DNA from: Zhongshania sp. R06B22
GTDB taxonomy: Bacteria; Pseudomonadota; Gammaproteobacteria; Pseudomonadales; Spongiibacteraceae
Reading direction: 5' to 3'
Length of the DNA stretch: 64,000 bases
Assembly (NCBI RefSeq): GCF_040892595.1
Contig: NZ_JBFRYB010000001.1
Coordinates: 992,001-1,056,000 of the forward strand
Numbering within the stretch: the first letter of the stretch is position 1; every line of letters starts with the position of its first letter. Positions 47,082 through 55,958 of this stretch are shown here, piece by piece. The position numbers and the translations under genes were made by a program. The notes under the pieces were generated by a model that was not told the origin of the DNA, did not search any database, and was given only the letters and a program-made list of their open reading frames with translations.

Positions 47082-49718
47082 ATGCTAACTAAACGATTTG
47101 CGCGAAAGCAGCTTTCTATCGCCGTCGCTATTGCGACTGCTGGGATTATCACCCCAGTGATGGCTCAAGATTTCGCGTCAGATGACAGTGAACTATTTGC
47201 GCCAACAGCCTTGGAAGAAGTGGTGGTGGTCGGACGTCTACAAAGCGTCGCAGCCTCATTGACCGACGAGCGTCTTGAATTACCTTACGCGGCCGATTTT
47301 CTTGGCTTTGAAGCGATATCACGGGCAGGGGATAGCACAATTGGTGCGGCCTTGCGACGTGTGACTGGTGTGACCCTGGTTGATAACAAATTCATTTATA
47401 TCCGCGGTCTTGGCGAGCGTTATAGCAACGTGACCGTAAATGGCGCAGCGGTGCCATCGCCAGATTTAGCACGTAGTGTTATTCCTTTAGATTTATTCCC
47501 CGCCAGTATTGTTGAGTCTTTGAAAGTTCAAAAATCTTGGGGCCCTGAGTTGCCAGCAAACTTTGGTGGCGGTGCTATCGATATTCGTACCCGCAGCGTT
47601 CCCAACGGTCCAATCGCTTCTGTCAGTATAGGCACAGGTTTTAATACTGAAAGTGATAATGGCTTGACCTATCCCGATGGCGGATCTGGCGCCATGCCTG
47701 TGGCTTTACAAAATGCTATTGGTCGCTATAAAGGCGATCTATCGAAAAGTAATATTTTCGATATCGAGAATAATGCCGGCAATACCGTTACCCGTGACGA
47801 AGCTGACCAAATACAGCGTGGCCTCATCACATCGCTAAATAGAGATGTTGCTATTAAGCGGGGTGGCCTTGACCGTGATCGTGATATCAAAGTTGATTTA
47901 GGTAATGCTTGGGATGTTAGCGACGATGTCGTTCTGGGTGCCTCTATTAGTGGCGCCTATGACGACGAATATCGGAATAAGGACCAAGTTAAGCGCAGTG
48001 TCGGTAATCCGGATGTTGTTAACTCTAAAACAGAAAGAACCGCTTATGAAGAGCGTACTACCTTGGCTGTGGTCTTAGGCGCAGAGTACACTCAAGATCA
48101 TACAGTGCAGCTTAGCCATTATATTATTCAAAATGATGTCGACGAGGCGCGTATCGCTACTAGCTTTACGGTTAATAATTCCGCCGAGCGTCCAGACCTA
48201 GACTACAGCACCCGTCTTGAAGAGCGTGAGCTGGAATTGACGCAGTTATCGGGTACCCATCGTCTGGGTGATTTCGCGCCCATTAGCGAACTCGAAATGC
48301 TGAGTTTTGATTGGTTTTATTCTGATGCTACTGCAACCACGGATATTCCAAACGCGGCGAGTTTTAGCGGTTCCTTAGATAAAACCACTAACCCAGAAAC
48401 GGCGTTTATCGCCCAATCTAATACCGCAGGCCAATTTGAATTTTTATCGCTTGAAGATACGGTAGAGAGCTGGGGCGGTCGTGCTGAACTGCCAATTGAT
48501 ATCGATGGTCGCGAGTTGATCGTATCCGGTGGTTGGTGGAATTCTGAAAAAGTACGTGAGTACTACGGCTATACAGCCAATATAGGTGCACGCTCCACTC
48601 AAGGTACGCCACAAACTGTATTTACTGATGAGCGTATCAACGATCTCAATAACTTCTTTGATCTGTCAATGGGCTCTGGTTTTGGTAACGAAAGTTATGT
48701 TGCTGCTCAGAAGATCGCTGCGGTTTACGGTTCTTTAGATTTTCGCATTAGCGAAGAGTGGCGTATCACCACGGGTGCGCGCTGGGAAGAGTATCAGCAG
48801 GCGGTTTTACCGGTAAATCTTTTAGATTTTACCGGCGTCTTTAATCAGGGCGTGATCGACCAGCTGAATGATCCCGATCAGAGTTTTGCCCTGCAAGAAG
48901 ATGATATCTACTCAAGCTTTGCATTGACCTACTCTGGCCTCGATTTATTTGCAGCGGAAGAGTTTCAAGTTCGGTTTAGTGTGAGTGAAACCATCGTGCG
49001 ACCTGATCTTCGTGAGCTAGCAGATGTTGCTTATATTGATCCAGAGCTCAATGTTCGCGTATTCGGAAACCCCGATTTGCAGTCAACACAAGTACGCAAC
49101 TATGATCTGCGCGGCGAGTTCTATTACGAGGGCGGCGATAATTTCACCGTGTCTTTATTCTATAAAGACCTAACTCTCCCCATTGAGCAAGTGGAAGGTG
49201 CAGGTTCTGATGATGACACGGTACTCCGCTATTTAAATGGCGACTCTGGTGAGGTATACGGTCTTGAGTTTGAAGGATTGAAGACACTGCCTGCCGGCCT
49301 ATTCCTGTCTAGTAACGTGACTATTAGCGACTCTGAAATTACTATTAGCAATAATAATGAAGTGACTAATACTGATCGTCGTCTGACCGGTCATTCTAAG
49401 TATGTTGTTAATGCATCGCTTGGCTATGATTCTCCCGATGAGCGTCATAGTGCATCAGTGCTTTATAATATCTCTAGCGAGCGGATATTCTTTGCGGGTA
49501 TTGCAGGTAATGACGATGCCTTCGAGCAGCCTTTTGCCTCTATGGATGTGATTTATAATTATTATCCAACAGAGACTTTGTCTTTAAAGCTTAAGGTTTC
49601 TAACCTACTTGACTCTAAGCGCGAGTTTGAGCAAAAAGGCAGTAGTGGTCAGAACGTGACTATTCTCGAGCAAGAGGTTGGCACTAGTTTTGGCCTGAGC
49701 TTTAGCTGGAAATACTAA
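47082..49718 (+). CDS. TonB-dependent outer-membrane receptor
   Basis: 878 residues. ATG 47082 is 8 bp after AGGA; ATG 47076 is too close to it. Signal peptide about 1-28 (cut after VMA). A TonB box-like EEVVVVGR follows (around 45), then the plug domain (about 60-175: GDSTIGAALRRVTGVTLVDN, IYIRGLGERYSNVTVNGA, ANFGGGAIDIRT), and a 22-strand-type barrel ending SFSWKY with a terminal aromatic. It should import a substrate across the outer membrane using TonB energy. Probably co-transcribed with the lipoprotein from the PHO promoter. Substrate unknown; the family includes siderophore and other receptors. Confidence 0.92.
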   Translation: MLTKRFARKQLSIAVAIATAGIITPVMAQDFASDDSELFAPTALEEVVVVGRLQSVAASLTDERLELPYAADFLGFEAISRAGDSTIGAALRRVTGVTLVDNKFIYIRGLGERYSNVTVNGAAVPSPDLARSVIPLDLFPASIVESLKVQKSWGPELPANFGGGAIDIRTRSVPNGPIASVSIGTGFNTESDNGLTYPDGGSGAMPVALQNAIGRYKGDLSKSNIFDIENNAGNTVTRDEADQIQRGLITSLNRDVAIKRGGLDRDRDIKVDLGNAWDVSDDVVLGASISGAYDDEYRNKDQVKRSVGNPDVVNSKTERTAYEERTTLAVVLGAEYTQDHTVQLSHYIIQNDVDEARIATSFTVNNSAERPDLDYSTRLEERELELTQLSGTHRLGDFAPISELEMLSFDWFYSDATATTDIPNAASFSGSLDKTTNPETAFIAQSNTAGQFEFLSLEDTVESWGGRAELPIDIDGRELIVSGGWWNSEKVREYYGYTANIGARSTQGTPQTVFTDERINDLNNFFDLSMGSGFGNESYVAAQKIAAVYGSLDFRISEEWRITTGARWEEYQQAVLPVNLLDFTGVFNQGVIDQLNDPDQSFALQEDDIYSSFALTYSGLDLFAAEEFQVRFSVSETIVRPDLRELADVAYIDPELNVRVFGNPDLQSTQVRNYDLRGEFYYEGGDNFTVSLFYKDLTLPIEQVEGAGSDDDTVLRYLNGDSGEVYGLEFEGLKTLPAGLFLSSNVTISDSEITISNNNEVTNTDRRLTGHSKYVVNASLGYDSPDERHSASVLYNISSERIFFAGIAGNDDAFEQPFASMDVIYNYYPTETLSLKLKVSNLLDSKREFEQKGSSGQNVTILEQEVGTSFGLSFSWKY

Positions 49719-49757
49719 TCTCGATTACGGAAGGTTATAAGCAAAGGATTGCAAAGT

Positions 49758-49780
49758 AGGCGCCGAAAGGCGCCTTTTTT
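49758..49780. terminator. Terminator after the TonB receptor
   Basis: AGGCGCC (49758-49764), GAAA loop, GGCGCCT (49769-49775), then T run to 49780. The palindrome could also end the converging TPR lipoprotein gene. Confidence 0.93.
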
Positions 49781-49800
49781 ATGGTTGCAAAATACGCTTA

Positions 49801-50925
49801 TTATCTTTTCAATTTAAGTTTGCTAGCTTTGTCAGAGAACTGTTGAGCGCGAACTAGTTTTCCCTGGCGGTAGTAGATTAGCGAGGCAAAGCGGTAGAAG
49901 CGATGCTCCTTTTTATCAAGACGTATTGCCTGCTGTACAAGATTTAGCGCTTCATCAAATTGGCCTCTTTCGTACTCTGCTTTGGCGCGGCTGTATAGCC
50001 AGAATGGATTTTTCCGCCTAAAACTTTCCGACCTCTTCTCGAGTTCTCGGGCCTTCTCTTTGTTGCCTTGTTCACGGTAAAGTCGCCCAAGATTACTGAT
50101 CGCTACCTGATCGTTGGCATTGAGTGTAATGGCATGTCGGTAGGCGATCTCAGCGTCGACTGCGCGTCCTTCGCGACGTAATAGAGTGCCTAAATTTCCC
50201 CAGATGTGTCCGGCTTCAGGATCTAAGTAAAGGGCGCGCTGAAAATACAGCTGCGCTTTATCATTATTGCCAAGATTTAGAAATTCAGCACCACGATTAT
50301 TATAGTGTTGGGCGGCGGCTTGTCGCTCGCTTACGCGATGCTGTGGGTAGTGATATTCGTAATAGCCAACACTGAGATCGACGACCTCCTTGTCATTGTT
50401 CCCAAAATCCACGACAGCGTTGATATGCTTATAGAACACCATACTGTTATCGCTAATCATATCCCAGCTTGGCGGAATAGTGACTTCGTTATAGTAGGCA
50501 TTGAGCTTCGCTTCCCGCGCGAGTGCTATAAATAATGAGGTTAGCGATAGGCAGTTACCAACACCTTGCTTAAAGGTGTCGCTGGCATTGAGGGTAATGC
50601 CGGGATTATAGGTCAGCCCAAGCTGAGAAGGTCGCACCATACTGTCGAGAAGGTAGCTAAGACGGGCGCGTGGTGACAGTGCAGCAGGCACATTTTCCTC
50701 AACAAAATCGCGCATTTCTGCACTCACAGCGAGAATGTTGTCTTCAGGGTAAAGACTGGTGTCGACCTTGCTGCCGTCCTGCTCAGAGGAGAGTAGTGCG
50801 GTGACTTGCGCCGTGCTTGGAGCTTGAATGTCGAGTAATGTGGCGTCTTGAGTGTTAGTGACGCTGCAGGCTGCTAGACTGCTCAATATAGCCGCGGCCA
50901 AGAGGTTTTTTGACAATATTGGCAT
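49801..50925 (-). CDS. Transglutaminase-like and TPR lipoprotein
   Basis: 374 residues. Lipobox SSLAAC with Cys20. The domain at about 85-190 looks like Transglut_core2 with a Cys-His-Asp set: GVGNCLSLTSL (Cys125), YKHINAVVDF (His167) and EVVDLSVG (Asp183). TPR-type helical repeats run from about 205 to 370 (NRGAEFLNLGNNDKAQLYFQRALYLDP and similar). A periplasmic protein of unknown role; peptidase or protein-binding function is only suggested by the domains. It converges on the TonB receptor and may or may not work with it. Confidence 0.83.
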   Translation of the reverse strand: MPILSKNLLAAAILSSLAACSVTNTQDATLLDIQAPSTAQVTALLSSEQDGSKVDTSLYPEDNILAVSAEMRDFVEENVPAALSPRARLSYLLDSMVRPSQLGLTYNPGITLNASDTFKQGVGNCLSLTSLFIALAREAKLNAYYNEVTIPPSWDMISDNSMVFYKHINAVVDFGNNDKEVVDLSVGYYEYHYPQHRVSERQAAAQHYNNRGAEFLNLGNNDKAQLYFQRALYLDPEAGHIWGNLGTLLRREGRAVDAEIAYRHAITLNANDQVAISNLGRLYREQGNKEKARELEKRSESFRRKNPFWLYSRAKAEYERGQFDEALNLVQQAIRLDKKEHRFYRFASLIYYRQGKLVRAQQFSDKASKLKLKR

Positions 50926-51279
50926 TGCTTTTTTCTGCTTATTAGTTGAAGAAAATATTGCTATGCGATGAGTATCTTCATTAGCCTAACTATATCCTGA
51001 AAACGCGGGTGAATCTTGTGTAGGGGAAAGATATCTTACGATTTCTTTGGATTCTTAGGGCTTAAAGCATGGGCGGAATAATTGGCTTGTAGTAGCCTAA
51101 ACTCGAGGTTTCACGGTTTAGTCCTTTTTGGGAGACTTGCTCAAATAGGTTTATTAGGTAAGTATTCTGGGTGGATAGACGCTCGATAAATTCCTTTCGC
51201 TTACTTAAGTCATTGGTTAAATGAAGAATGGGCTGGGCTTGCTCTAAGGTCTACCGTTTTATTATAAAAGGATCATATT
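50926..51279. other. Intergenic region with a start-less open frame on the minus strand
   Basis: This 354-bp gap separates the divergent TPR lipoprotein and OsmC genes. On the minus strand, 51250 to 51062 is an open frame of 62 codons ending in TAA with no ATG, GTG or TTG. Its translation contains FIERLSTQNTYLINLFEQ and ends GYYKPIIPPML, charged and helical. It could be the remnant of a gene, a gene with a rare start such as ATT, or chance. I see no promoter with confidence. Confidence 0.4.
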
Positions 51280-51714
51280 ATGGATAGCCTGCCTCATCAC
51301 TATTCGGTTATTGTAAATGCCGAACCCGAGAACTCTCTAAAGACCTCCGCGGCGCATCTGCCAACCATAGAGGTCGCTCCGCCGCGTCAGTTTGATGGCC
51401 CCGGCGATAAATGGTCGCCCGAAGAACTGTTGCTGGCAGCGGCGGCGAATTGCTTTGTGTTGTCTTTCAGAACAGTGGCGTCGATTGCAAAATTGGAGTG
51501 GCAAACGATTCAATGTACTACTGAGGGCGTACTCGATAAAGTTGAGCGCACTATGCAATTTACAGAAATTGTTACTAGGGTGGTTTTAACTGTAGAGCAT
51601 GAAGACTCTCGTTCGAAAGCTGAGAAACTACTAGAAAAAGCTGAGCAGATTTGTATTGTCAGTAATTCTTTAACGGCGACTAAGCACTTAGAGATAGAAA
51701 TTATTATTCTCTAG
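51280..51714 (+). CDS. OsmC/Ohr family protein
   Basis: 144 residues. The family core is present: the loop DKWSPEELLLAAAANCFVLSF with the first reactive Cys (about 59), and EKAEQICIVSNSL with the second Cys. OsmC/Ohr proteins reduce organic hydroperoxides with thiol electrons in the cytoplasm. This one is closer to the general OsmC-like group than to Ohr; the substrate is not known. AAAGGATC precedes ATG 51280. Stands alone between two minus-strand genes. Confidence 0.88.
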   Translation: MDSLPHHYSVIVNAEPENSLKTSAAHLPTIEVAPPRQFDGPGDKWSPEELLLAAAANCFVLSFRTVASIAKLEWQTIQCTTEGVLDKVERTMQFTEIVTRVVLTVEHEDSRSKAEKLLEKAEQICIVSNSLTATKHLEIEIIIL

Positions 51715-51793
51715 TGAATACTTATTTTTATCGGCAGCAATATGTATGCCGTTGGAATAATGACATTTGAATAAAATTAGATTTTGAAAAGAG

Positions 51794-51823
51794 CGCGGCA
51801 CAGGCTGTATAGCCAGTGCCGCG
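51794..51823 (-). terminator. Terminator downstream of the nitronate monooxygenase gene
   Basis: CGCGGCAC (51794-51801) and GTGCCGCG (51816-51823) enclose an inner GGCT/AGCC. Read on the minus strand it is followed by CTCTTTTC, fitting the end of the 51849-52826 gene. Confidence 0.75.
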
Positions 51824-51848
51824 TGACACTTAAGAAAACCTTACAGGC

Positions 51849-52826
51849 TTATTTAAGTGTTGATCTGGCTTTTTGGTATTCATTAATCAGCGTCGAGACT
51901 AGCTCGGCAGTGCTGGGAATGTTATCTATTGAACCGACACCCTGGCCTGCGGACCAGATTTGCTTCCACGCGCCGCCCGCTTTGTCGCCAGAATTATTAT
52001 CGGCATCCACTTCTAACTCTTGGCCAAAGTCGATATCGGTTTTGGGTTTTAAATTGTTTGGATCCAGCCCTGCATTTTCAATGCTAGGTTTGAGGAAGTT
52101 GGCGAATACCCCCGATATATTTGGGGTGTAAACAATGTCGGTGGCCTTGGAATCGACGATCATCTGCTTGTATTCCTGCTGTACTAGGCTTTCCTGGGTG
52201 TTGATAAAGCGCGTTCCCATATAGGCAAGATCGGCGCCCATCATTTGCGCGGCAGCAATATCACTGCCCTTGGATATGGCGCCCGCCAGCAATAATGTTT
52301 TATCAAAAAACTCGCGAATCTCAGCCACTAGAGCGAAGGGGTTGAGGCTACCTGCATGGCCGCCAGCGCCTGCACATACCGCGATAAGGCCATCGACACC
52401 GGCGTCGGCTGCTTTGCGCGCGTGGCGAGGATTTATGACGTCGTGAAATACTAAGCCGCCATAGCTGTGCACAGCGTCGATAACGGACTTCACCGCGCCA
52501 AGCGAGGTGATAATCATTGGTACTTTATGCTTTACGCAAAGCGCGAGGTCGGCTTCTAGGCGGGGATTGGTTTTGTGTACGATCAAGTTCACAGCAAACG
52601 GCGCGGCCTGTTTACCGGTGTCTTTCTCAAATGCTGCTAATGCGGTATTGATCGTGTTGAGCCACTCTTCAAAACCAGCGCTGGTCCGCTGATTTAGCGC
52701 AGGAAATGAACCTACCATGCCGGCTTTGCAGGTTTCTATAACCAGTTCAGGGCCAGAAGCTAAAAACATGGGTGCCGCAACGGCAGGTATTTGCAGTCGA
52801 TTTTTTAACAGCTCGGGTAGGGACAT
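51849..52826 (-). CDS. Nitronate monooxygenase-like flavoprotein
   Basis: 325 residues, TIM-barrel FMN enzyme. PAVAAPMFLASGPELV near the start, GAVKSVIDAVHSYGGLVFHDV, the GAGGHAGSLNPFALV loop with the conserved His and LLAGAISKGSDIAAAQMMGADLAYMGTRF are signatures of the nitronate monooxygenase/2-nitropropane dioxygenase family. It would oxidise alkyl nitronates; many homologues have other or unknown substrates. Divergent from a GlxA-type regulator with a shared operator-like repeat, which suggests regulated expression. Confidence 0.88.
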   Translation of the reverse strand: MSLPELLKNRLQIPAVAAPMFLASGPELVIETCKAGMVGSFPALNQRTSAGFEEWLNTINTALAAFEKDTGKQAAPFAVNLIVHKTNPRLEADLALCVKHKVPMIITSLGAVKSVIDAVHSYGGLVFHDVINPRHARKAADAGVDGLIAVCAGAGGHAGSLNPFALVAEIREFFDKTLLLAGAISKGSDIAAAQMMGADLAYMGTRFINTQESLVQQEYKQMIVDSKATDIVYTPNISGVFANFLKPSIENAGLDPNNLKPKTDIDFGQELEVDADNNSGDKAGGAWKQIWSAGQGVGSIDNIPSTAELVSTLINEYQKARSTLK

Positions 52827-52894
52827 GGTCGTAACACTCGTTTTATAGGGCTTATGTGAATGGCTTACTGTAGAGGCTTACGCGGCTTTATAGT

Positions 52895-52933
52895 AGTGTC
52901 TTTATTGACATTAAATATGCGAATAAAGACACT
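52895..52933. promoter_or_regulatory. Perfect 12-bp inverted repeat, candidate operator
   Basis: AGTGTCTTTATT (52895-52906), 15-bp spacer, AATAAAGACACT (52922-52933), lying between the divergent nitronate monooxygenase and GlxA-regulator genes. A TATAAA on the minus strand just beyond the first arm is a possible -10 for the monooxygenase. It is likely bound by the adjacent AraC-type regulator. Confidence 0.6.
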
Positions 52934-52959
52934 GGGCGTCGTCGCAAATGGAGGGAAAG

Positions 52960-53943
52960 ATGCCTAAAGTCTATATTGTTGCCTATGAAGACTGTTATGC
53001 GGGCAGTCTAGCAAACCCGCAGGATTTGTATTTTGTCGCCAATTCACACTGGCGTGAGCAGTATCAGCGTCGGGAGGGCGTGTTTGAATGGCAGGTATTG
53101 TCTGAGGATGGTGGCCCGGTAAAAACCGCGTCAGGTATGCGGATAGCCGCTGATGGTGGATTAAATGATTTGGCCGCGGGCAGTATTGTGGTGGTTCCTG
53201 CGATGAACTACCCCGGCGGCAAGGCATTTTCTCTTAAGCTGGCGTCTTTACAGGGGGTTATCGACTGGCTTAGTCGGCAATATGCCAATGGCTGCATTAT
53301 ATGCGCGCATTGTACGAGTAGCTTCGTATTGGCCGAAACAGGCTTATTAAACGGCCTAAGTGCCACTACAAGTTGGTGGCTGGCTGAGCAGTTCCAGCGG
53401 CGTTACCCCGAGATTCAACTAAGTGCCAATAAGCTGGTAGTTGATGAGTCGCGGCTGATTACCGGTGGTGCCAATGGTGCGGAAATGCTCACGGGGTTGC
53501 TGCTGGTGGAGCGCTACATGGGCAAGGCGGTAGCGTCACAGTGCGCTAAGACCTTGTTGGTTGATACCAATCTAACCCAGCAAGCTCCTTATTTAATATT
53601 GCCGCGCCAGCAAGAGCACAGCGATACTTTAGTACTTGCGGTGCAGGACAGCCTTGAAAAAAATCTAAGTGAGCCGTTTTCATTGGATAAACTCGCTAGC
53701 CAATTTCATGTCAGTTCACGAACATTAATGCGGCGCTTTAAGGAGGCGGTGGGTGATACCCCAAATAGCTATCTACAAAATTTACGTGTTGAGGCGGCCA
53801 AGAAATTACTGGAAAACACGGGTTTGTCTACCGAGCTAATTATGCAGCGCATTGGTTATGCTGATATCAGTTCGTTTAACCGTTTGTTCCAGCGAAAAAC
53901 AGGATTAAGCCCACGCTTATATCGAAACAAATTTGGCCGCTGA
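52960..53943 (+). CDS. GlxA-type transcriptional regulator (DJ-1/PfpI plus AraC)
   Basis: 327 residues from ATG 52960, with GGAGGG 4 bp upstream. The N-terminal DJ-1/PfpI-like domain (about 1-190; CIICAHCTSSFVLAETGLL around the usual nucleophile site) senses an unknown signal, and the C-terminal AraC domain (about 220-325) has two helix-turn-helix motifs (LDKLASQFHVSSRTLMRRFK and IGYADISSFNRLFQRKTG). Probably controls itself and the divergent nitronate monooxygenase through the 52895-52933 repeat. Another in-frame ATG at 52948 overlaps the ribosome-binding site. Confidence 0.88.
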   Translation: MPKVYIVAYEDCYAGSLANPQDLYFVANSHWREQYQRREGVFEWQVLSEDGGPVKTASGMRIAADGGLNDLAAGSIVVVPAMNYPGGKAFSLKLASLQGVIDWLSRQYANGCIICAHCTSSFVLAETGLLNGLSATTSWWLAEQFQRRYPEIQLSANKLVVDESRLITGGANGAEMLTGLLLVERYMGKAVASQCAKTLLVDTNLTQQAPYLILPRQQEHSDTLVLAVQDSLEKNLSEPFSLDKLASQFHVSSRTLMRRFKEAVGDTPNSYLQNLRVEAAKKLLENTGLSTELIMQRIGYADISSFNRLFQRKTGLSPRLYRNKFGR

Positions 53944-53971
53944 GCCGCTTCTTGGCGGTGTTGGCGATGGC

Positions 53972-54985
53972 TTAAGTTCTTCTTTTATAGTGAATTGGGG
54001 TGTTGCCTGTCCATTTTTTAAAGGCGCGAATAAAGGCGCTAGCTTCAGAAAAACCAAGCAGGGTGGCGGTTTCCTCGACGCTTTTTCCGCGGGAGCTCAG
54101 ATAGAAAACCGCATTGTCGCGCCGCACCCGGTCCTTAATGTCTTGGTACTGAAAACCTTCATCGCGCAAATAGCTGCGCAGGGTGTGGGGGTGAATGTTG
54201 AAACCCTTGGCAAAGTCGCTAAAAGACGGGTTTTCTTTCAGTTGTGACTCTAGCCTGGTGCTCACTTTGTAATGCCAGCTCTTCTGAGCATAAACCTGAG
54301 TAATCATGGCTTGATTGACGTGGTTTAAGAAGCTGTTGATCGCCTGGTCAGATTTAGCCACTGGTAAATCGAGCATTGCTGCTGAAAACCGCAGCTGCGA
54401 AACCGGCTGCTGAAAATGAATGTCTTTGCAAAAGTACATATCCCAATACACGAGTCGGTGCGGTGTTTTGGCAAAACAAAAGTCGACTGAATGTAATGGT
54501 ATCTGGCGACCAATGAGCCAGTTAGCGGTCCGGTGAATATAGAATAAAAAGGATTCGTATAGATAGGGCTCAAATTGCGGTGGCGTTCCGCCGCCATTGC
54601 TATGGTTTAGAGAAATATAGGCATTGCCGTTATCATCGGTAGTCAGGCGTGTTTCTAGGCCCCAGGGAACCAGGCGATAGAAGCGCGTAAGTTTTTTTAA
54701 TGCATCACCCAGCGTACTTGAATTTGCGGCTAGCTCCACCATGGTGCTCCAGCAGCCTAATTTTTGCGGAAGGCTGCCGTAGCCAATTAACTCATCGTCC
54801 ATTTCTTGCATGGTGTCGCGCAGCAAATTGGCATAGCTTTCGGCGGGTACCCGGGCGATGGTGGATTGCAAGATTGTCGACGAAATATGATTTTTCGCCA
54901 GTAAGCGCTCCTGTAAATCCGGCTGCTGCCTAAGATTCTTAAGGCAGGCTTGAATAAAGTAAATGGAGATAGTGGGAGAGTGCAC
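53972..54985 (-). CDS. AraC-family regulator (arabinose-binding-type N-terminus)
   Basis: 337 residues starting at GTG 54985. The N-terminal domain (about 15-215) is of the type found in OruR/ArgR-like regulators (FYRLVPWGLETRL, YESFLFYIHRTANWLIGR). The C-terminal AraC domain (about 240-335) has FAKGFNIHPHTLRSYLRDEG and LGFSEASAFIRAFKKWTG. Divergent from the SDR-thiolase-dehydrogenase operon, so it is probably its regulator, and convergent with the GlxA gene with 28 bp between. Confidence 0.87.
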   Translation of the reverse strand: MHSPTISIYFIQACLKNLRQQPDLQERLLAKNHISSTILQSTIARVPAESYANLLRDTMQEMDDELIGYGSLPQKLGCWSTMVELAANSSTLGDALKKLTRFYRLVPWGLETRLTTDDNGNAYISLNHSNGGGTPPQFEPYLYESFLFYIHRTANWLIGRQIPLHSVDFCFAKTPHRLVYWDMYFCKDIHFQQPVSQLRFSAAMLDLPVAKSDQAINSFLNHVNQAMITQVYAQKSWHYKVSTRLESQLKENPSFSDFAKGFNIHPHTLRSYLRDEGFQYQDIKDRVRRDNAVFYLSSRGKSVEETATLLGFSEASAFIRAFKKWTGNTPIHYKRRT

Positions 54986-55010
54986 CAGATTAAGCTCTAA
55001 TTACTTGGGT

Positions 55011-55056
55011 GCGTCATTATAACAATATGTCTATTTTTGTCTTCCCTTGCGTCATT
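55011..55056. promoter_or_regulatory. Direct repeats upstream of the SDR operon
   Basis: GCGTCATT occurs at 55011-55018 and 55049-55056, 38 bp apart, in the gap between the AraC regulator and the SDR gene. They could be half-sites for the divergent AraC-family regulator. An 8-bp repeat may also be chance. Confidence 0.4.
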
Positions 55057-55144
55057 GTTTTTCTTGCGGTGGAGAGTGAGTATTACCCCCAAATAGATAT
55101 GCCCGCCGAGCGCGTGGCGCAATCTCACTACTTGGAGAGAATTC

Positions 55145-55915
55145 ATGGACATTAAAGGTAAGGTAGCCGTCGTAAGCGGTGGCGCATCGGGTATGGGTTT
55201 AGAGATCGTCAAGCGCCTGTTAAGTCTTGGTGCAAAAGCAGCGATATTCGATATGAATGCGGCGGCGGGTGAGGCGGTGGTTGCTGAGTTTGGTGACTCG
55301 GTGATGTTTGCCGACGTGAACGTGACGAGCGAAGAGTCGGTGCAAGCAGGTGTAAATGCCACGATGGAAGCCTTTGGTGCAATCCATATCTGTGTTAACT
55401 GCGCCGGTATTGCAACGGGCAGTAAAACTCTGGGTAGGGACGGTCCGTTTCCATTAGATTTGTGGCAAAAAACCTTGGCCGTAAATTTAACCGGTACCTT
55501 TAATGTGCTGCGTTTATGCGCTGAGCAAATGGCGAAAAATACCCCAGATAATGACGATGGGGTGCGGGGTGCGATTGTGAATACCGCCTCTGTTGCAGCA
55601 TTTGAGGGGCAAGTTGGTCAGGCGGCCTATAGTGCCAGTAAGGGCGGAATTGTCGGTATGACTTTGCCCATCGCTCGGGATTTATCTACTATCGGTATCC
55701 GCGTAAATACGATCGCGCCGGGTCTGATTAATACTCCCATGTTCGAATCTTTACCGGCGCCGGTATACGAGGCCCTGAGTAGTACACCACTATTTCCAAA
55801 ACGTCTTGGTCGCGCCTCAGAGATTGCCCATATGGTGACGAGTATTATCGAGAACGATTACATCAATGGCGAATGTATTCGCATGGATGCCGGTCTGCGG
55901 ATGCAGCCAAAATAA
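55145..55915 (+). CDS. Short-chain dehydrogenase, 3-hydroxyacyl-CoA dehydrogenase type II-like
   Basis: 256 residues. Rossmann motif SGGASGMGLE (about 11-20), NCAGIA, catalytic Ser in NTASVAAFEG, Tyr and Lys in AAYSASKGG, and IRVNTIAPGLINTPM. The insertion and sequence near SKTLGRDGPFPLDLW fit the HSD17B10-like group that oxidises 3-hydroxyacyl-CoA with NAD. First gene of an operon with thiolase and acyl-CoA dehydrogenase; GGAGAG precedes the ATG. Confidence 0.88.
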   Translation: MDIKGKVAVVSGGASGMGLEIVKRLLSLGAKAAIFDMNAAAGEAVVAEFGDSVMFADVNVTSEESVQAGVNATMEAFGAIHICVNCAGIATGSKTLGRDGPFPLDLWQKTLAVNLTGTFNVLRLCAEQMAKNTPDNDDGVRGAIVNTASVAAFEGQVGQAAYSASKGGIVGMTLPIARDLSTIGIRVNTIAPGLINTPMFESLPAPVYEALSSTPLFPKRLGRASEIAHMVTSIIENDYINGECIRMDAGLRMQPK

Positions 55916-55958
55916 GCGAATTTTGAGCCTTTAGCCAAACCATTTAGAGGAATTGAAT

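Noticed and set aside
51233..51262. Possible promoter directly upstream of the OsmC gene
   Set aside because: A TTGCTC/TATAAA pair exists, but the start would fall within a few bases of the ribosome-binding site, leaving almost no leader.
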